DNA from: Thioalkalivibrio sp. ALMg11
GTDB lineage: Bacteria > Pseudomonadota > Gammaproteobacteria > Ectothiorhodospirales > Ectothiorhodospiraceae
Length of the DNA stretch: 64,000 nt
Assembly (NCBI RefSeq): GCF_000377905.1
Contig: NZ_KB898875.1
Coordinates: 171,052 to 235,051 of the forward strand
Direction of reading: 5' to 3'
The notes below the pieces were generated by a model. The model did no database searches, had not been told where the DNA came from, and worked only from the letters and a program-made list of their open reading frames with translations. A program made the translations under genes and the position numbers. This document shows positions 42,432-54,377 of this stretch, piece after piece (position 1 is the first letter of the stretch; each line of letters starts with the position of its first letter).

Positions 42432-43700
42432 ATGGAATTCACCAGTTTTTCGACTGCCGCAATGGCGTTCCTGGGTGGGGCGTTCATCCTCGCCTTCATC
42501 ATGGGAGCCGTGGCGAACAAGACCAACTTTTGCACCATGGGCGCCGTGTCCGACTGGGTGAACATGGGCGATACCGGGCGCATGCGTTCCTGGTTGCTGG
42601 CGATTGCCGTGGCCATGCTGGGCGTGGCGATCCTCGAGTTCTTCGGCGTGCTGAGCGCTGACGGCTCCTTCCCCAACTACCGCATGACCGAATTCCAGTG
42701 GGTCGAGCATGCCCTGGGCGGGTTCCTGTTCGGGATCGGCATGACCTACGCCTCGGGCTGCGGTAACAAGACCCTGGTGCGCGTCGGCGGCGGCAATATC
42801 AAGTCGCTGATGGTGCTGATCGTGATCGCGATTATCGCGTACTTCATGGTGCGCCCCTTCCCGGGCACCTCCAACACCCTGTACTCCCTGCTGTTCATGG
42901 ACTGGACCACCGCGCTGGCGATCTCCACTCCGGCGGGGCAGGATCTGGGTACGCTGGTCGCCGGTGAAGAGAACGGCCTGACGGCGCGCCTGGTGCTGGG
43001 TCTGGTGATTGGCGTGTTGCTGCTGGCCCTGATCTTCAAGGCCGCGGACTTCCGTCGCAGCTTTGACAATATCCTGGGCGGTCTGGTGATCGGTCTGGTG
43101 GTGCTGGGCGCCTGGTGGCTGACCAGCAACATCCAGGTCGACGACGGCATGGACACCTACACCCCGCAAGCCTATGTCTCGGACTGGGACTTCGTGGCGG
43201 ATGCCGACGCCGGTGAGCGTCCGGCCGAGAGTGCCCCTTGGGCCAACCAGTCGTTCACCTTCATCAACCCGATGGGGCAGAGCCTGCGCTACGTGTCGAG
43301 CGGTTTCGACAACACGGTCCTGTACTTCGGCGTGATGGCGCTGGCCGGTGTGATCCTGGGTTCCTTCTTCTGGGCCCTGGTTACGCGTGCATTCCGCTTC
43401 GAGTGGTTCGCCTCGGTGCGCGACTTCGTCAACCACTTCATCGGCGGGATCCTGATGGGGTTCGGCGGGGTCCTGGCGATGGGCTGCACCATCGGCCAGG
43501 GGATTACCGGCATCTCCACGCTGGCCCTGGGCGGCTTCCTGACGTTCATCATGATCGTCTTCGGCGCCGCGCTGACCATGAAGATCCAGTACTACAAGAT
43601 GGTCTACGAAGAGGAGGCCAGCTTCGGCAAGGCGCTGATCACCTCGCTGGTGGACATGAAGCTGCTGCCGGGTGGCATGCGCAAGCTGGAAGCCATCTGA
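42432..43700 (+). CDS. YeeE/YedE family sulfur-compound transporter
   Basis: A 422-residue polytopic membrane protein with about nine to eleven hydrophobic segments in two related halves. The ATG at 42432 is preceded by AGAGGA; GTG 42429 is an alternative. Each half has the conserved Cys motif of the family (YASGCGNKTLVRVGGGN and AMGCTIGQGITGIS), which in the thiosulfate transporter TsuA (YeeE) relay the ion. Import of thiosulfate or another reduced sulfur anion is the likely role, consistent with a sulfur oxidiser. Confidence 0.88.
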   Translation: MEFTSFSTAAMAFLGGAFILAFIMGAVANKTNFCTMGAVSDWVNMGDTGRMRSWLLAIAVAMLGVAILEFFGVLSADGSFPNYRMTEFQWVEHALGGFLFGIGMTYASGCGNKTLVRVGGGNIKSLMVLIVIAIIAYFMVRPFPGTSNTLYSLLFMDWTTALAISTPAGQDLGTLVAGEENGLTARLVLGLVIGVLLLALIFKAADFRRSFDNILGGLVIGLVVLGAWWLTSNIQVDDGMDTYTPQAYVSDWDFVADADAGERPAESAPWANQSFTFINPMGQSLRYVSSGFDNTVLYFGVMALAGVILGSFFWALVTRAFRFEWFASVRDFVNHFIGGILMGFGGVLAMGCTIGQGITGISTLALGGFLTFIMIVFGAALTMKIQYYKMVYEEEASFGKALITSLVDMKLLPGGMRKLEAI

Positions 43701-43724
43701 TGGCGTAGCGGTGGGGGGCGCGCC

Positions 43725-43752
43725 TTGCGTTTTCCCCACCGGCCCGTAAACT
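43725..43752 (+). promoter_or_regulatory. Possible sigma-70 promoter of tRNA-Lys
   Basis: TTGCGT (43725-43730) and TAAACT (43747-43752) are separated by 16 bases, about 90 bases upstream of the tRNA. The match is moderate. Confidence 0.35.
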
Positions 43753-43842
43753 ACGCGCCGCAGGGGGCCCGGTGATGCCGGGCCTTCCGCTTTGCAACCA
43801 GGCCGGGTCGATCCTTGGGATCGCGCCGCGCCAAACCGAAAA

Positions 43843-43918
43843 GGGTCGTTAGCTCAGTTGGTAGAGCAGTTGGCTTTTAACCAATTGGTCGTAGGTTCGA
43901 ATCCTACACGACCCACCA
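43843..43918 (+). tRNA. tRNA-Lys (anticodon TTT), CCA encoded
   Basis: A complete cloverleaf: acceptor GGGTCGT pairs with ACGACCC, D-loop AGCTCAGTTGGTAGAGC, anticodon loop CTTTTAA, and T-arm GTAGGTTCGAATCCTAC. The CCA end is at 43916-43918. Confidence 0.97.
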
Positions 43919-43946
43919 TTTTCTCCGGTCCCCGTGCCGGCACAAG

Positions 43947-43975
43947 GGCCCGTTTATGCGGGCTCTTTGTGTTTG
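43947..43975 (+). terminator. Hairpin after tRNA-Lys
   Basis: AAGGGCCCG pairs with CGGGCTCTT around TTTATG, followed by TGTGTTTG. Confidence 0.5.
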
Positions 43976-44040
43976 TGGGTGGGGAACACGCTAGAATGCG
44001 CGGCTAACGCGCGAATGCAACAAGAGTTTTCTGCAAGATT

Positions 44041-44127
44041 GCGAAAGTGGCGGAACTGGTAGACGCGCTGGGTTTAGGTCCCAGTGGGGTAAAACCCGTG
44101 AGAGTTCGAGTCTCTCCTTTCGCACCA
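44041..44127 (+). tRNA. tRNA-Leu (anticodon TAG), CCA encoded
   Basis: A class-II tRNA with a long variable arm: acceptor GCGAAAG / CTTTCGC, anticodon stem CTGGG / CCCAG with loop TTTAGGT, and T-arm GAGAGTTCGAGTCTCTC. It ends in CCA. It stands just upstream of tig. Confidence 0.96.
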
Positions 44128-44209
44128 CGGTCTGTATTCCGACCAGCCATGAAGGTTACCACTGCGATCGGCAGGGATGACCGATTACCGAACTATGACG
44201 AGGCCCTCC

Positions 44210-45517
44210 ATGCAAGTTTCTGTTGAAGCCACCGGCAACCTGGAACGCAAGATGACCATCCAGGTCCCCTCCGAGCGGATCGATACCGAGGTCGACAATC
44301 GCCTGAAGTCCCTCGCCAAGCGGGTCAAGCTGGACGGCTTCCGCCCGGGCAAGGTCCCGCTGAAGGTCGTGCGCCAGCGCTACGGCACCGGGGTGTATCA
44401 AGAGGTGCTGAGCGAGGTCCTGCAGGAAAGCTACCGCGAGGCGGTGCAGCAAGAAGGCCTGGAGCCGGCCGGCAACCCCAGCATCGAGCCGACCAATCTG
44501 GACGGCGCCGAAGGGATCGAGTTCACCGCGAGCTTCCAGGTGTTCCCGGAAGTGGCCGTGGCCGACTTCACCGGCGTCGAGATCGAGCGCCCGGTGGCCG
44601 AGGTTGGGGACGAGGACATCGACCGCGTGATCGATTCCCTGCGCGAGCAGAACAAGGAGTGGGCCGAGGTCAAGCGCAAGGCCAAGAAGGGCGACCGCGT
44701 GACCCTGGACTTCGTCGGTTCGCTGAACGGCGAGGAGTTCGAGGGTGGCAAGGCCGATGACTTCCAGATCGAGATTGGCGCCGGGCGCCTGATCGAGGAC
44801 TTCGAGAAGCAGCTCAAGGGCGTGAAGGCCGGCGAGGAGCCGACCATCGATGTCACCTTCCCCGACGACTACCCGGCGGAGAACCTGAAGGGCCAGACCG
44901 CGCAGTTCGCGTTGACCATCAAGCAGGTCGAAGGCCCCAAGCTGCCGGAGGTCGATGAGGAGTTTGCGAAGAAATTCGGCATCGAGGACGGCTCGGTGGA
45001 GAAACTTCGCGCCGATGTGCGGTCCAACATGGACCGGGAACTGCGTCAGGCCCTGAAGGGTCGGATCAAGCAACAGGTGCTGGAGGCCGTGGTCGACAAA
45101 CACGACTTCGATCTTCCGGAGGCGCTGGTGAAGTCAGAGGTCAACCGCCTGCGCGAAGAGGCCGAGAAGCGTTTCGGCGGCGCGCAGCAGACCCAGCCGC
45201 TGCCGGACAGCCTGTTCGAGGAAGAAGCCAAGCGCCGTGTGCGCCTGGGTCTGGCGCTGCGCGCCATCATCGAACAGAAGGGGTTCGAGGTGGACGCCGA
45301 GCGGGTCGAGCGCGATCTCGAGGAGATGGCCGCGACCTACGAGGATCCGGAAGAGGTGAAGCAGCACTACCGCTCCAATCCCCAGGCGAAGAGCAACCTG
45401 GAGTCACTGGTGCTGGAAGATCAGGTGGTGGACTGGGTGGTCGAGCAGGGCAAGGTCACCGAGAAAGAAACCAGCTTCCAGGACGTGATGAATCCGAACA
45501 AGGAGTCGACTGAATGA
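44210..45517 (+). CDS. tig: Trigger factor
   Basis: A 435-residue ribosome-associated chaperone starting at MQVSVEATG (ATG 44210). The ribosome-binding signature is [16 protein letters not shown], the FKBP-type prolyl isomerase domain is at about 150-245 ([24 protein letters not shown]), and the C-terminal arms are complete. It overlaps clpP by four bases. Confidence 0.97.
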   Translation: MQVSVEATGNLERKMTIQVPSERIDTEVDNRLKSLAKRVKLDGFRPGKVPLKVVRQRYGTGVYQEVLSEVLQESYREAVQQEGLEPAGNPSIEPTNLDGAEGIEFTASFQVFPEVAVADFTGVEIERPVAEVGDEDIDRVIDSLREQNKEWAEVKRKAKKGDRVTLDFVGSLNGEEFEGGKADDFQIEIGAGRLIEDFEKQLKGVKAGEEPTIDVTFPDDYPAENLKGQTAQFALTIKQVEGPKLPEVDEEFAKKFGIEDGSVEKLRADVRSNMDRELRQALKGRIKQQVLEAVVDKHDFDLPEALVKSEVNRLREEAEKRFGGAQQTQPLPDSLFEEEAKRRVRLGLALRAIIEQKGFEVDAERVERDLEEMAATYEDPEEVKQHYRSNPQAKSNLESLVLEDQVVDWVVEQGKVTEKETSFQDVMNPNKESTE

Positions 45518-46155
45518 GCCACGACATGGCCGACCAGGGCGCACAGCACGCCCAGGGGCTGAACCTCGTACCGATGGTGGTCGAGCAGACCGCCCGCGGC
45601 GAGCGCGCCTACGACATCTACTCCCGCCTGCTGAAGGATCGGGTGATCTTCTGCGTGGGTCCGGTCGAGGACTACATGGCCAACGTGATCGTGGCCCAGC
45701 TGCTGTTCCTCGAGTCGGAAAACCCGGACAAGGAAATCAGCCTGTACATCAACTCCCCGGGCGGCGCGGTCACCGCCGGCATGGCGATCTACGACACCAT
45801 GCAGTTCATCAAGCCCGATGTCAGCACCCTGTGTGTCGGCCAGGCGGCGAGCATGGGCGCGTTGCTGCTGGCCGGCGGTGCCCCCGGCAAGCGGCATGCC
45901 TTGCCGCATTCGCGGGTGATGATTCATCAGCCGCTGGGCGGATTTTCGGGCCAGGCCTCGGATATCGACATCCACGCCCGCGAGATCCTGAAGATCCGCG
46001 ATGAACTGAACCGCGTGTTGGCCCACCATACCGGCCAGTCGATCGACAAGATCGCGGAGGACACCGATCGTGACCGTTTCCTGACCGCGGCCGACGCGAA
46101 GGAATACGGCCTGATCGATCACGTGCTGACCCATCGCGACTCCGCGAGCGACTGA
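45514..46155 (+). CDS. clpP: ATP-dependent Clp protease proteolytic subunit
   Basis: A 213-residue serine protease. The catalytic Ser113 is in GQAASMGA, His138 in VMIHQPLGG, and the Asp lies in TDRDRF near residue 187. The first approximately 15 residues are probably a propeptide. It is part of the tig-clpP-clpX-lon block. Confidence 0.97.
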   Translation: MSHDMADQGAQHAQGLNLVPMVVEQTARGERAYDIYSRLLKDRVIFCVGPVEDYMANVIVAQLLFLESENPDKEISLYINSPGGAVTAGMAIYDTMQFIKPDVSTLCVGQAASMGALLLAGGAPGKRHALPHSRVMIHQPLGGFSGQASDIDIHAREILKIRDELNRVLAHHTGQSIDKIAEDTDRDRFLTAADAKEYGLIDHVLTHRDSASD

Positions 46156-46170
46156 GTCCGCGTCGTTCGC

Positions 46171-46206
46171 AACCCCGCCCCGAGCACGGTTCGGGGCGGG
46201 GCTTTC
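46171..46206 (+). terminator. Terminator between clpP and clpX
   Basis: Stem AACCCCGCCCCGA / TCGGGGCGGGGCT around a seven-base loop, followed by TTTC. It separates the tig-clpP transcript from clpX. Confidence 0.75.
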
Positions 46207-46295
46207 AATACCGGACTTCCGCTTGGCTCGTTTGCAACTGCCAGGCAAACGGGGCATGTTTTGAAGGACACTGAAATCGCAACCGAGGCAAACGG

Positions 46296-47573
46296 ATGAG
46301 CGACGAAACTACCCCCTCCGCCGACGGCAAGCTCCTGTACTGTTCTTTCTGCGGAAAGAGCCAGCACGAGGTGCGCAAGCTGATCGCCGGGCCATCCGTA
46401 TTCATCTGCGACGAGTGCGTCGAGCTGTGCAACGACATCATCCGCGAGGAGATGCAGGAAGCCGGCCATACCGAGCGTGATTCCCTGCCGACCCCGCACG
46501 AGATCCGCGCGATCCTCGACGACTACGTGATCGGCCAGAACTCCGCGAAGAAGATCCTCTCGGTCGCGGTGTACAACCATTACAAGCGCCTGCAGGCCCG
46601 GGCCGGAAAGGACGATGTCGAGCTGTCCAAGTCGAACATCATGCTGATCGGCCCCACCGGTTCGGGCAAGACGCTGCTGGCCGAAACCCTGGCGCGGGTG
46701 CTGAATGTCCCGTTCACCATCGCCGACGCCACCACGCTGACCGAGGCCGGCTACGTGGGCGAGGATGTCGAGAACATCATCCAGAAGCTGTTGCAGAAGT
46801 GCGACTACGACGTCGAGAAGGCCGAGAACGGCATTGTCTACATCGACGAGATCGACAAGGTCTCGCGCAAGTCGGACAACCCGTCCATCACCCGTGACGT
46901 CTCGGGCGAGGGCGTGCAGCAGGCCCTGCTGAAGCTGATCGAGGGCACCACCGCTTCGGTGCCGCCGCAGGGCGGGCGCAAGCACCCGCAGCAGGAATTC
47001 CTGCAGGTGGACACGAGCAACATCCTGTTCATCTGTGGCGGTGCCTTCTCCGGGCTGGAGAAGGTGATCCAGCAGCGCGCCGAGAAGGGCGGGATCGGCT
47101 TTGGCGCCGAGCTGCGCACTACCGAGGCGGCGAAGTCCGGTGGCCAGTGGTTGAAGCAGCTGGAGGCCGATGACCTGGTGCGCTATGGCCTGATTCCCGA
47201 GTTCGTCGGCCGTCTGCCGGTGCAGGCGACGCTGGACGAACTGGACGAGGACGCGCTGATCACGATCCTGACCCAGCCGAAGAACGCCCTGATCAAGCAG
47301 TATGCCCGTCTGTTCGAGATGGAGGGCGTGGAGCTCGAGTTCCGCGACGATGCCCTGTCCGCGATCGCCCACAAGGCGATGGCCCGCAAGACCGGTGCGC
47401 GCGGTCTGCGCACCATCATGGAGAACATCCTGCTCGACACCATGTACGAGCTGCCTTCCATGGAGGGGGTGAGCAAGGTGGTGATCGACGAGGCGGTGAT
47501 CCGTGGCGATGCCGAACCCTACCTGATCTACGAGAACGCCTCGTTCTCCAAGCAGGCGGCCGCGGATTCCTGA
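46296..47573 (+). CDS. clpX: Clp protease ATP-binding subunit ClpX
   Basis: A 425-residue AAA+ unfoldase. The N-terminal zinc domain has CSFC and CDEC cysteines (16, 19, 38, 41). Walker A GPTGSGKT is at 119-126, and the pore loop region GYVGEDVEN and Walker [10 protein letters not shown] follow. It delivers substrates to ClpP. Confidence 0.98.
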   Translation: MSDETTPSADGKLLYCSFCGKSQHEVRKLIAGPSVFICDECVELCNDIIREEMQEAGHTERDSLPTPHEIRAILDDYVIGQNSAKKILSVAVYNHYKRLQARAGKDDVELSKSNIMLIGPTGSGKTLLAETLARVLNVPFTIADATTLTEAGYVGEDVENIIQKLLQKCDYDVEKAENGIVYIDEIDKVSRKSDNPSITRDVSGEGVQQALLKLIEGTTASVPPQGGRKHPQQEFLQVDTSNILFICGGAFSGLEKVIQQRAEKGGIGFGAELRTTEAAKSGGQWLKQLEADDLVRYGLIPEFVGRLPVQATLDELDEDALITILTQPKNALIKQYARLFEMEGVELEFRDDALSAIAHKAMARKTGARGLRTIMENILLDTMYELPSMEGVSKVVIDEAVIRGDAEPYLIYENASFSKQAAADS

Positions 47574-47584
47574 GCGGAAGTGTT

Positions 47585-47620
47585 GCGGCGCCCTTGAAAC
47601 GGGCGCCGCCGCCCCCACTT
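47585..47620 (+). promoter_or_regulatory. Heat-shock (sigma-32) promoter of lon within an inverted repeat
   Basis: CTTGAAA (47593-47599) is a perfect sigma-32 -35 element, followed after 13 bases by CCCCACTT (47613-47620), close to the CCCCATNT -10 element. The -35 element overlaps the loop of a nine-bp inverted repeat, GCGGCGCCC / GGGCGCCGC. Confidence 0.75.
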
Positions 47621-47655
47621 CCTCCTGTACATTCGTCCAGCCCTTAGGGGGCAAC

Positions 47656-50121
<2,466 letters not shown>

Positions 50122-50140
50122 GCAACTGTAATCGGGACGA

Positions 50141-50178
50141 AACCGCGGGCGCCGATGAATCCGGCGCCCGCGGTTTTT
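50141..50178 (+). terminator. Rho-independent terminator of lon
   Basis: ACCGCGGGCGCCG pairs with CGGCGCCCGCGGT, followed by TTTTTT. Confidence 0.85.
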
Positions 50179-50223
50179 TGAGTGCCAGCTCACTGGCGCC
50201 GGAAGCCTTGGCCGGGCGCGCGT

Positions 50224-50253
50224 TTGACACTTTTTCGGGGGGCTTGCTATAAC
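50224..50253 (+). promoter_or_regulatory. Sigma-70 promoter of hupB
   Basis: TTGACA (50224-50229, perfect) and TATAAC (50248-50253) are separated by 18 bases. The predicted leader to hupB is about 120 bases. Confidence 0.8.
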
Positions 50254-50381
50254 CCCATGCGCATCATCTGATTTCGTGCCGAGGGTAGTCGCGGGGCCAT
50301 GGAGAAAAGGTCCCCGGCTGGTGTAAGCTAGGCCCCGTCCGGCAGAAAGCCTGAGTCACCACTGAGATAAGGAAGCGCTTC

Positions 50382-50654
50382 ATGAATAAATCCGAATTGA
50401 TCGACGCGATCGCGGCGGAAGCCGATGTCCCCAAGGCCCAGGCCGGCAACATCGTGGATGCCATGGTGAGTGTGGTCGGCGATACCCTCGCCAAGGGTGA
50501 CCAGGTCTCCCTCGTGGGCTTTGGGACCTTCCTCGTGCGCGAACGTGAAGCCCGCACCGGCCGTAACCCGCGTACCGGTGAGAGCATTCAGATCGCCGCG
50601 TCGAAAACGCCTTCGTTCAAGGCTGGTAAAGCGCTAAAGGATCGAGTAAACTAG
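50382..50654 (+). CDS. hupB: DNA-binding protein HU-beta
   Basis: A 90-residue histone-like protein: [22 protein letters not shown], the DNA-binding arm [30 protein letters not shown], and normal length. The order after lon is the standard one. tRNA genes follow 11 bases after the stop. Confidence 0.98.
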   Translation: MNKSELIDAIAAEADVPKAQAGNIVDAMVSVVGDTLAKGDQVSLVGFGTFLVREREARTGRNPRTGESIQIAASKTPSFKAGKALKDRVN

Positions 50655-50665
50655 CGCGCTTTATC

Positions 50666-50741
50666 GGGTGCTTAGCTCAGTTGGTAGAGCGTCGCCTTTA
50701 CACGGCGAATGTCGGCGGTTCGAACCCGTCAGCACCCACCA
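50666..50741 (+). tRNA. tRNA-Val (anticodon TAC), CCA encoded
   Basis: Acceptor GGGTGCT / AGCACCC, D-loop AGCTCAGTTGGTAGAGC, anticodon stem TCGCC / GGCGA with loop TTTACAC, and CCA at 50739-50741. Confidence 0.96.
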
Positions 50742-50777
50742 AGTGCAACCCTGACCCTGGTTGCGCTGCACGAATAC

Positions 50778-50854
50778 GGAGCGGTAGTTCAGCTGGTTAG
50801 AATACCGGCCTGTCACGCCGGGGGTCGCGGGTTCGAGTCCCGTCCGCTCCGCCA
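50778..50854 (+). tRNA. tRNA-Asp (anticodon GTC), CCA encoded
   Basis: Acceptor GGAGCGG / CCGCTCC, anticodon stem CCGGC / GCCGG with loop CTGTCAC, T-arm GCGGGTTCGAGTCCCGT, and CCA at 50852-50854. Confidence 0.96.
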
Positions 50855-50863
50855 TATTTGAGA

Positions 50864-50893
50864 AAGGCGCCCTTGTGGCGCCTTTTTCTTTTT
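50864..50893 (+). terminator. Rho-independent terminator of the hupB-tRNA unit
   Basis: AAAGGCGCC pairs with GGCGCCTTT around CTTGT, followed by TTCTTTTT. Confidence 0.85.
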
Positions 50894-50894
50894 G

Positions 50895-51352
50895 CGCCAC
50901 TACAGACGCGTGGGGAAAAGGCAAGGTCGGTTGCCCCGCAGGGGACACGGAGCGCGCGGGAAGGAAAGGGAATTTGGGGCGAGCGGCAGGACTCTCCGCA
51001 ACCAGGGTGGTGGCATGCCCACGCGAACCGAAGCGGGGCCCGTCCTCCCTAAGAGTCGGATGATTATGGGCCGTACCGAGCCCGGGCCGGGCGGGTCCGC
51101 GCTTACGTGCGGTTAGGCTCAACGCAGCTTCATCCCTTTCAAACCCACGTTCTCCGTCCTTCCCGTGAACCGCCATCGACTCTCTCCGTGCCCTCCGTGT
51201 CCTCCGTGGGGCAACGGCTCTTGCCCCGGCCCTTCTTGGTGCGCTTCGTGGTGGGCGCCCAACCCCAGGCGCAGACGCGCGCGGGCGTGCCTGCTACCAT
51301 CGGCCGCTGATTCCCGTTTTCCTCCTAATCTCCGGAGTGAGCAGAGACCATC
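50895..51352. other. Gene-free gap between tRNA-Asp and ppiD
   Basis: These 458 bases contain no convincing gene. Short open frames on both strands lack ribosome sites and family features. The part at about 51181-51255 has CTCCGTG units in tandem and ends in GCGCTTCGTGGTG, resembling one end of the CACGAAG-type repeats elsewhere in the window. Confidence 0.5.
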
Positions 51353-53242
51353 ATGTTGCAAGCGATTCGTGACCGGGCGAGCGGCTGGCTCGCCTATGTG
51401 ATCATTGGCCTGATCACCATCCCCTTTGCCCTGTGGGGCCTGGGCGAGTATTTCGGCGGGGCGGGCCCGCTGGTCGCCGCCGAGGTGAACGGCACGGATA
51501 TCGCGGTGCGAGACGTGCACCAGGAGGCCCGCGCCCAGCGCGACGAGATGGCGCGCATGTTTGGCGGCGAGATCCCCGATGACGTGCTGGACGAGCAGGG
51601 CATCCGGCTGCAGGCGATGGAGACCCTGATCCGTCAGGAATTGCTGCGCCAGGCGGCCGATTCCGCCGGCTTCAAGGCCGCGGGCGACAGCGTGCTGCGC
51701 GAGATCCGCGGCATGCCGGTGTTTCAGGAGGAGGGCCGCTTCAGCCGCGAACGCTACAGCCAGTTGTTGAATGCCCAGCGCATCAGCCCGGCGGACTTCG
51801 AGGAGGACATCGCCCGCAGTATTGTGATGTCGCAGATTCAGCGCGGCATCCAGGCTACGGGCGTGGTGCCAGAGGCGCTGGTGGAAGATTACAGCCGCCT
51901 GCGGAACCAGACCCGGGTTGCGAGCTGGAAGGTCTTCGCCGCGGACGACTTTGATCGTCCCGGTGTGGTGGATGACGACGCGATCCGCGACTACTACGAC
52001 GCCAATCCGGAAGACTTCACGACCACCGAGCGGGTGCGTGTGAGCTATCTGCGCCTGGACCCGGAAGGCCTGGAGGCCGGGGTCGATGTCACCGAGGGTC
52101 AGGTGCGCGAGCATTACCGGGTCAATCGCAGTCGCTACGAAGAGCCGGAACTGCGCGAGGTGCGCCAGATCCGCATCCAGGACACCGACGAAGATGGCGA
52201 GGCACGGATCCGTGAAGTGCGCAGTCGCCTGGATGATGGCGAGGATTTCGGCGACCTGGCCGAGGAGTACTCCGAAGACAGCCTGACGGCCGACCGTGGT
52301 GGCAGCCTGGGCGAGGTCGCCCGGGGCGATCTGGATTCCACCCTGGAGACGGTCATTTTCACCCTGCCGAAGGACCTCATCAGTCAGCCGGTACGAACGG
52401 ATCGTGGCTGGTTCATCCTTGAGGTGACCTCGATCCATGAATCCCGGGCGCAGCCGTTCGAAGAGGTGCGCGAGGAGGTCGAGCAGGATCTGCGTGACCG
52501 GACGGCCGAACAGATGCAGATCGACGCCCTGGACGACTTGATGGCACTGGCGATCGAGTTTCCGGACAGTCTGGAGCCGGCCGCCGACGCAACGGGCCTG
52601 GAGGTCCAGACCAGCGACTGGTTCTCGCGCGGCTCGGGCGATGGCATCGCCCGCCACCGTTCCATTCGCGATGCGGCGTTTGACCCGCGGGTACTGGAAG
52701 ACGGCAACAACAGCGAGGCGATTGACCTGCAGGACCGTTCCACCGTGATCCTGCGTGTCGATGAGCACGAGCCGGCCGAGGTGCGCCCGCTGGCCGAGGT
52801 GGAGGACGAGATCCGCGAGCGCCTGCAGCGTCAGGCAGCCGCGGATGCCGCGCGTGAGGCGGGTGAGGCCCTGATCGAGCGGCTGCGCGAAGCCGACGAC
52901 TGGACCGCCGAGGCCGTGGAGAACGGAGAATGGAGTCGCTCGGTCGAGGTCACCCGTGAACGGGCGACCGAGCTGCCAACCGGGTTGCAGGACCATCTGT
53001 TCCGCCTGCCGGCGCCAGGCGAGGGCACGGTGGAGATTGCCGGCGCCCGGATCGGGGATGGTGACTTCGCGGTGACGGTGCTGGAAGCGGTGCGCATGGG
53101 TGAGGATGCAATCGATGCTGCGGCGCGCCAGCAGGCACGCGACCAGATCGGCAATGCCTACGGGAGTGCCGAGTTCCGGTCCTATCTCGCCTGGCTGGAA
53201 GAGCAAGCGGAGATCAAGCGCTTCCCCGACGCGCTCGACTAG
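51353..53242 (+). CDS. ppiD: Periplasmic folding chaperone PpiD (SurA-N/parvulin)
   Basis: A 629-residue inner-membrane-anchored protein. The N-terminal helix (LAYVIIGLITIPFALWGLGEYF) anchors it. A SurA-N-like chaperone domain follows, then one parvulin domain at about 265-360 (DGEDFGDLAEEYSEDSLTADRGGSLGEVARGDLDSTLE). It assists newly exported proteins at the Sec translocon. The sequence is strongly acidic. Confidence 0.95.
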   Translation: MLQAIRDRASGWLAYVIIGLITIPFALWGLGEYFGGAGPLVAAEVNGTDIAVRDVHQEARAQRDEMARMFGGEIPDDVLDEQGIRLQAMETLIRQELLRQAADSAGFKAAGDSVLREIRGMPVFQEEGRFSRERYSQLLNAQRISPADFEEDIARSIVMSQIQRGIQATGVVPEALVEDYSRLRNQTRVASWKVFAADDFDRPGVVDDDAIRDYYDANPEDFTTTERVRVSYLRLDPEGLEAGVDVTEGQVREHYRVNRSRYEEPELREVRQIRIQDTDEDGEARIREVRSRLDDGEDFGDLAEEYSEDSLTADRGGSLGEVARGDLDSTLETVIFTLPKDLISQPVRTDRGWFILEVTSIHESRAQPFEEVREEVEQDLRDRTAEQMQIDALDDLMALAIEFPDSLEPAADATGLEVQTSDWFSRGSGDGIARHRSIRDAAFDPRVLEDGNNSEAIDLQDRSTVILRVDEHEPAEVRPLAEVEDEIRERLQRQAAADAAREAGEALIERLREADDWTAEAVENGEWSRSVEVTRERATELPTGLQDHLFRLPAPGEGTVEIAGARIGDGDFAVTVLEAVRMGEDAIDAAARQQARDQIGNAYGSAEFRSYLAWLEEQAEIKRFPDALD

Positions 53243-53282
53243 TCCACGCGGAACCAGGATGCGATTTTCGTATCCCGCCCAC

Positions 53283-53322
53283 GAAAAAGCCCGGCCCGCT
53301 TGCGCGGCGCCGGGCTTTTTTC
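53283..53322. terminator. Bidirectional terminator between ppiD and fabI
   Basis: GAAAAAGCCCGGC on the left and GCCGGGCTTTTTTC on the right form a long stem serving the two converging genes. Confidence 0.8.
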
Positions 53323-53358
53323 TGGTACCCGGGATCGCCCGGGTACTGCAGGGTCGCC

Positions 53359-54159
53359 TTATTTTTCGAGGCCGATCTCGGCTGCGCCCAGGCCGACCGT
53401 GTTGTAGCCGGAGTCGACGTACATCACTTCGCCGGTGATCCCGGAGGCCAGGTCCGAGCAGAGGAAGGCGCCGGCGTTGCCGACCTGATCCGTGGTGACG
53501 TTACGGCGCAGCGGCGCGTTGGCCTGGACGTGATCGAGGATGCGCTTGAAGTCGCCGATGCCGGAGGCCGCCAGGGTGCGGATCGGGCCGGCGGAGATCG
53601 CGTTCACCCGGGTGCTTTCCGGCCCCAGGGTGTAGGCCAGGTAACGCACGTTGGCCTCCAGGCTCGCCTTGGCCAGGCCCATCACGTTGTAGTTGGGCAT
53701 CGAGCGCTCGGCGCCCAGATAGCTGAGGGTGAGGATGGAGGCGTCGCGGTCCTTCATCATGCCGCGCCCGGCCTTGGCCAGCGCGGCCAGGCTGTACGAG
53801 CTGACATCGTGCGCGATGCGGAAGCCGTCGCGGGTCATGTTGTCGAGGAAGTCCCCCTCCAGCTGCTCCTTGGGCGCGAAAGCGACCGAGTGCACCAGGA
53901 TGTCGACCCCGTCCCAGTAATTGTCCAGGTGCTCGAAGACCTGTTCAATCTCGCGATCATCCTCGACGTTACAGGGTACGAGGATGTCGGAATCGAAATC
54001 CGCGACCAGCTTCTCGACGCGATCGCGCAGGCGTTCGTTCTGGTAGGTGAAGGCGAGTTCGGCGCCTTCGCGATGCATGGCCGCGGCGATGCCGTAGGCG
54101 ATGGAACGGTTGCTGGCAACGCCGACGATCAGTGCGCGCTTGCCCTTGAGAAAACCCAT
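53359..54159 (-). CDS. fabI: Enoyl-[acyl-carrier-protein] reductase (NADH) FabI
   Basis: A 266-residue short-chain dehydrogenase of the FabI type. The modified NAD motif is [13 protein letters not shown], the catalytic Tyr-x6-Lys spacing is in the [17 protein letters not shown] region, and [13 protein letters not shown] is the substrate loop. It performs the last step of fatty-acid elongation. Confidence 0.97.
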   Translation of the reverse strand: MGFLKGKRALIVGVASNRSIAYGIAAAMHREGAELAFTYQNERLRDRVEKLVADFDSDILVPCNVEDDREIEQVFEHLDNYWDGVDILVHSVAFAPKEQLEGDFLDNMTRDGFRIAHDVSSYSLAALAKAGRGMMKDRDASILTLSYLGAERSMPNYNVMGLAKASLEANVRYLAYTLGPESTRVNAISAGPIRTLAASGIGDFKRILDHVQANAPLRRNVTTDQVGNAGAFLCSDLASGITGEVMYVDSGYNTVGLGAAEIGLEK

Positions 54160-54377
54160 TTTGAAACTCCTTGGCTCAGATCCGTGCCGACGCGCCCGGA
54201 CGGGCCGTCTCTACGGCGCCCGTCCACGTACGGAACCGGGGAAGGACGCCAGTGTCTTCAGGATCATACCGATGTGCCGCAAGTGCGGCCAGCACCCGGT
54301 GAGCCGGAGCAGGCGGCTTGTTATAGTGCGAAGATCGGCGGTCCCCGTGACCGTCCCCGCAATCGCCCGGAGGCCCT

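Noticed and set aside
43841..44127. tRNA-Lys/tRNA-Leu region as an integration site of a genomic island
   Set aside because: No integrase, no repeated tRNA 3' end and no change in gene content is seen. The flanks are conserved core genes.
46222..46292. Three GCAAACG-like words before clpX as an operator
   Set aside because: The spacing is irregular and the words are short. There is not enough to support a regulatory site.
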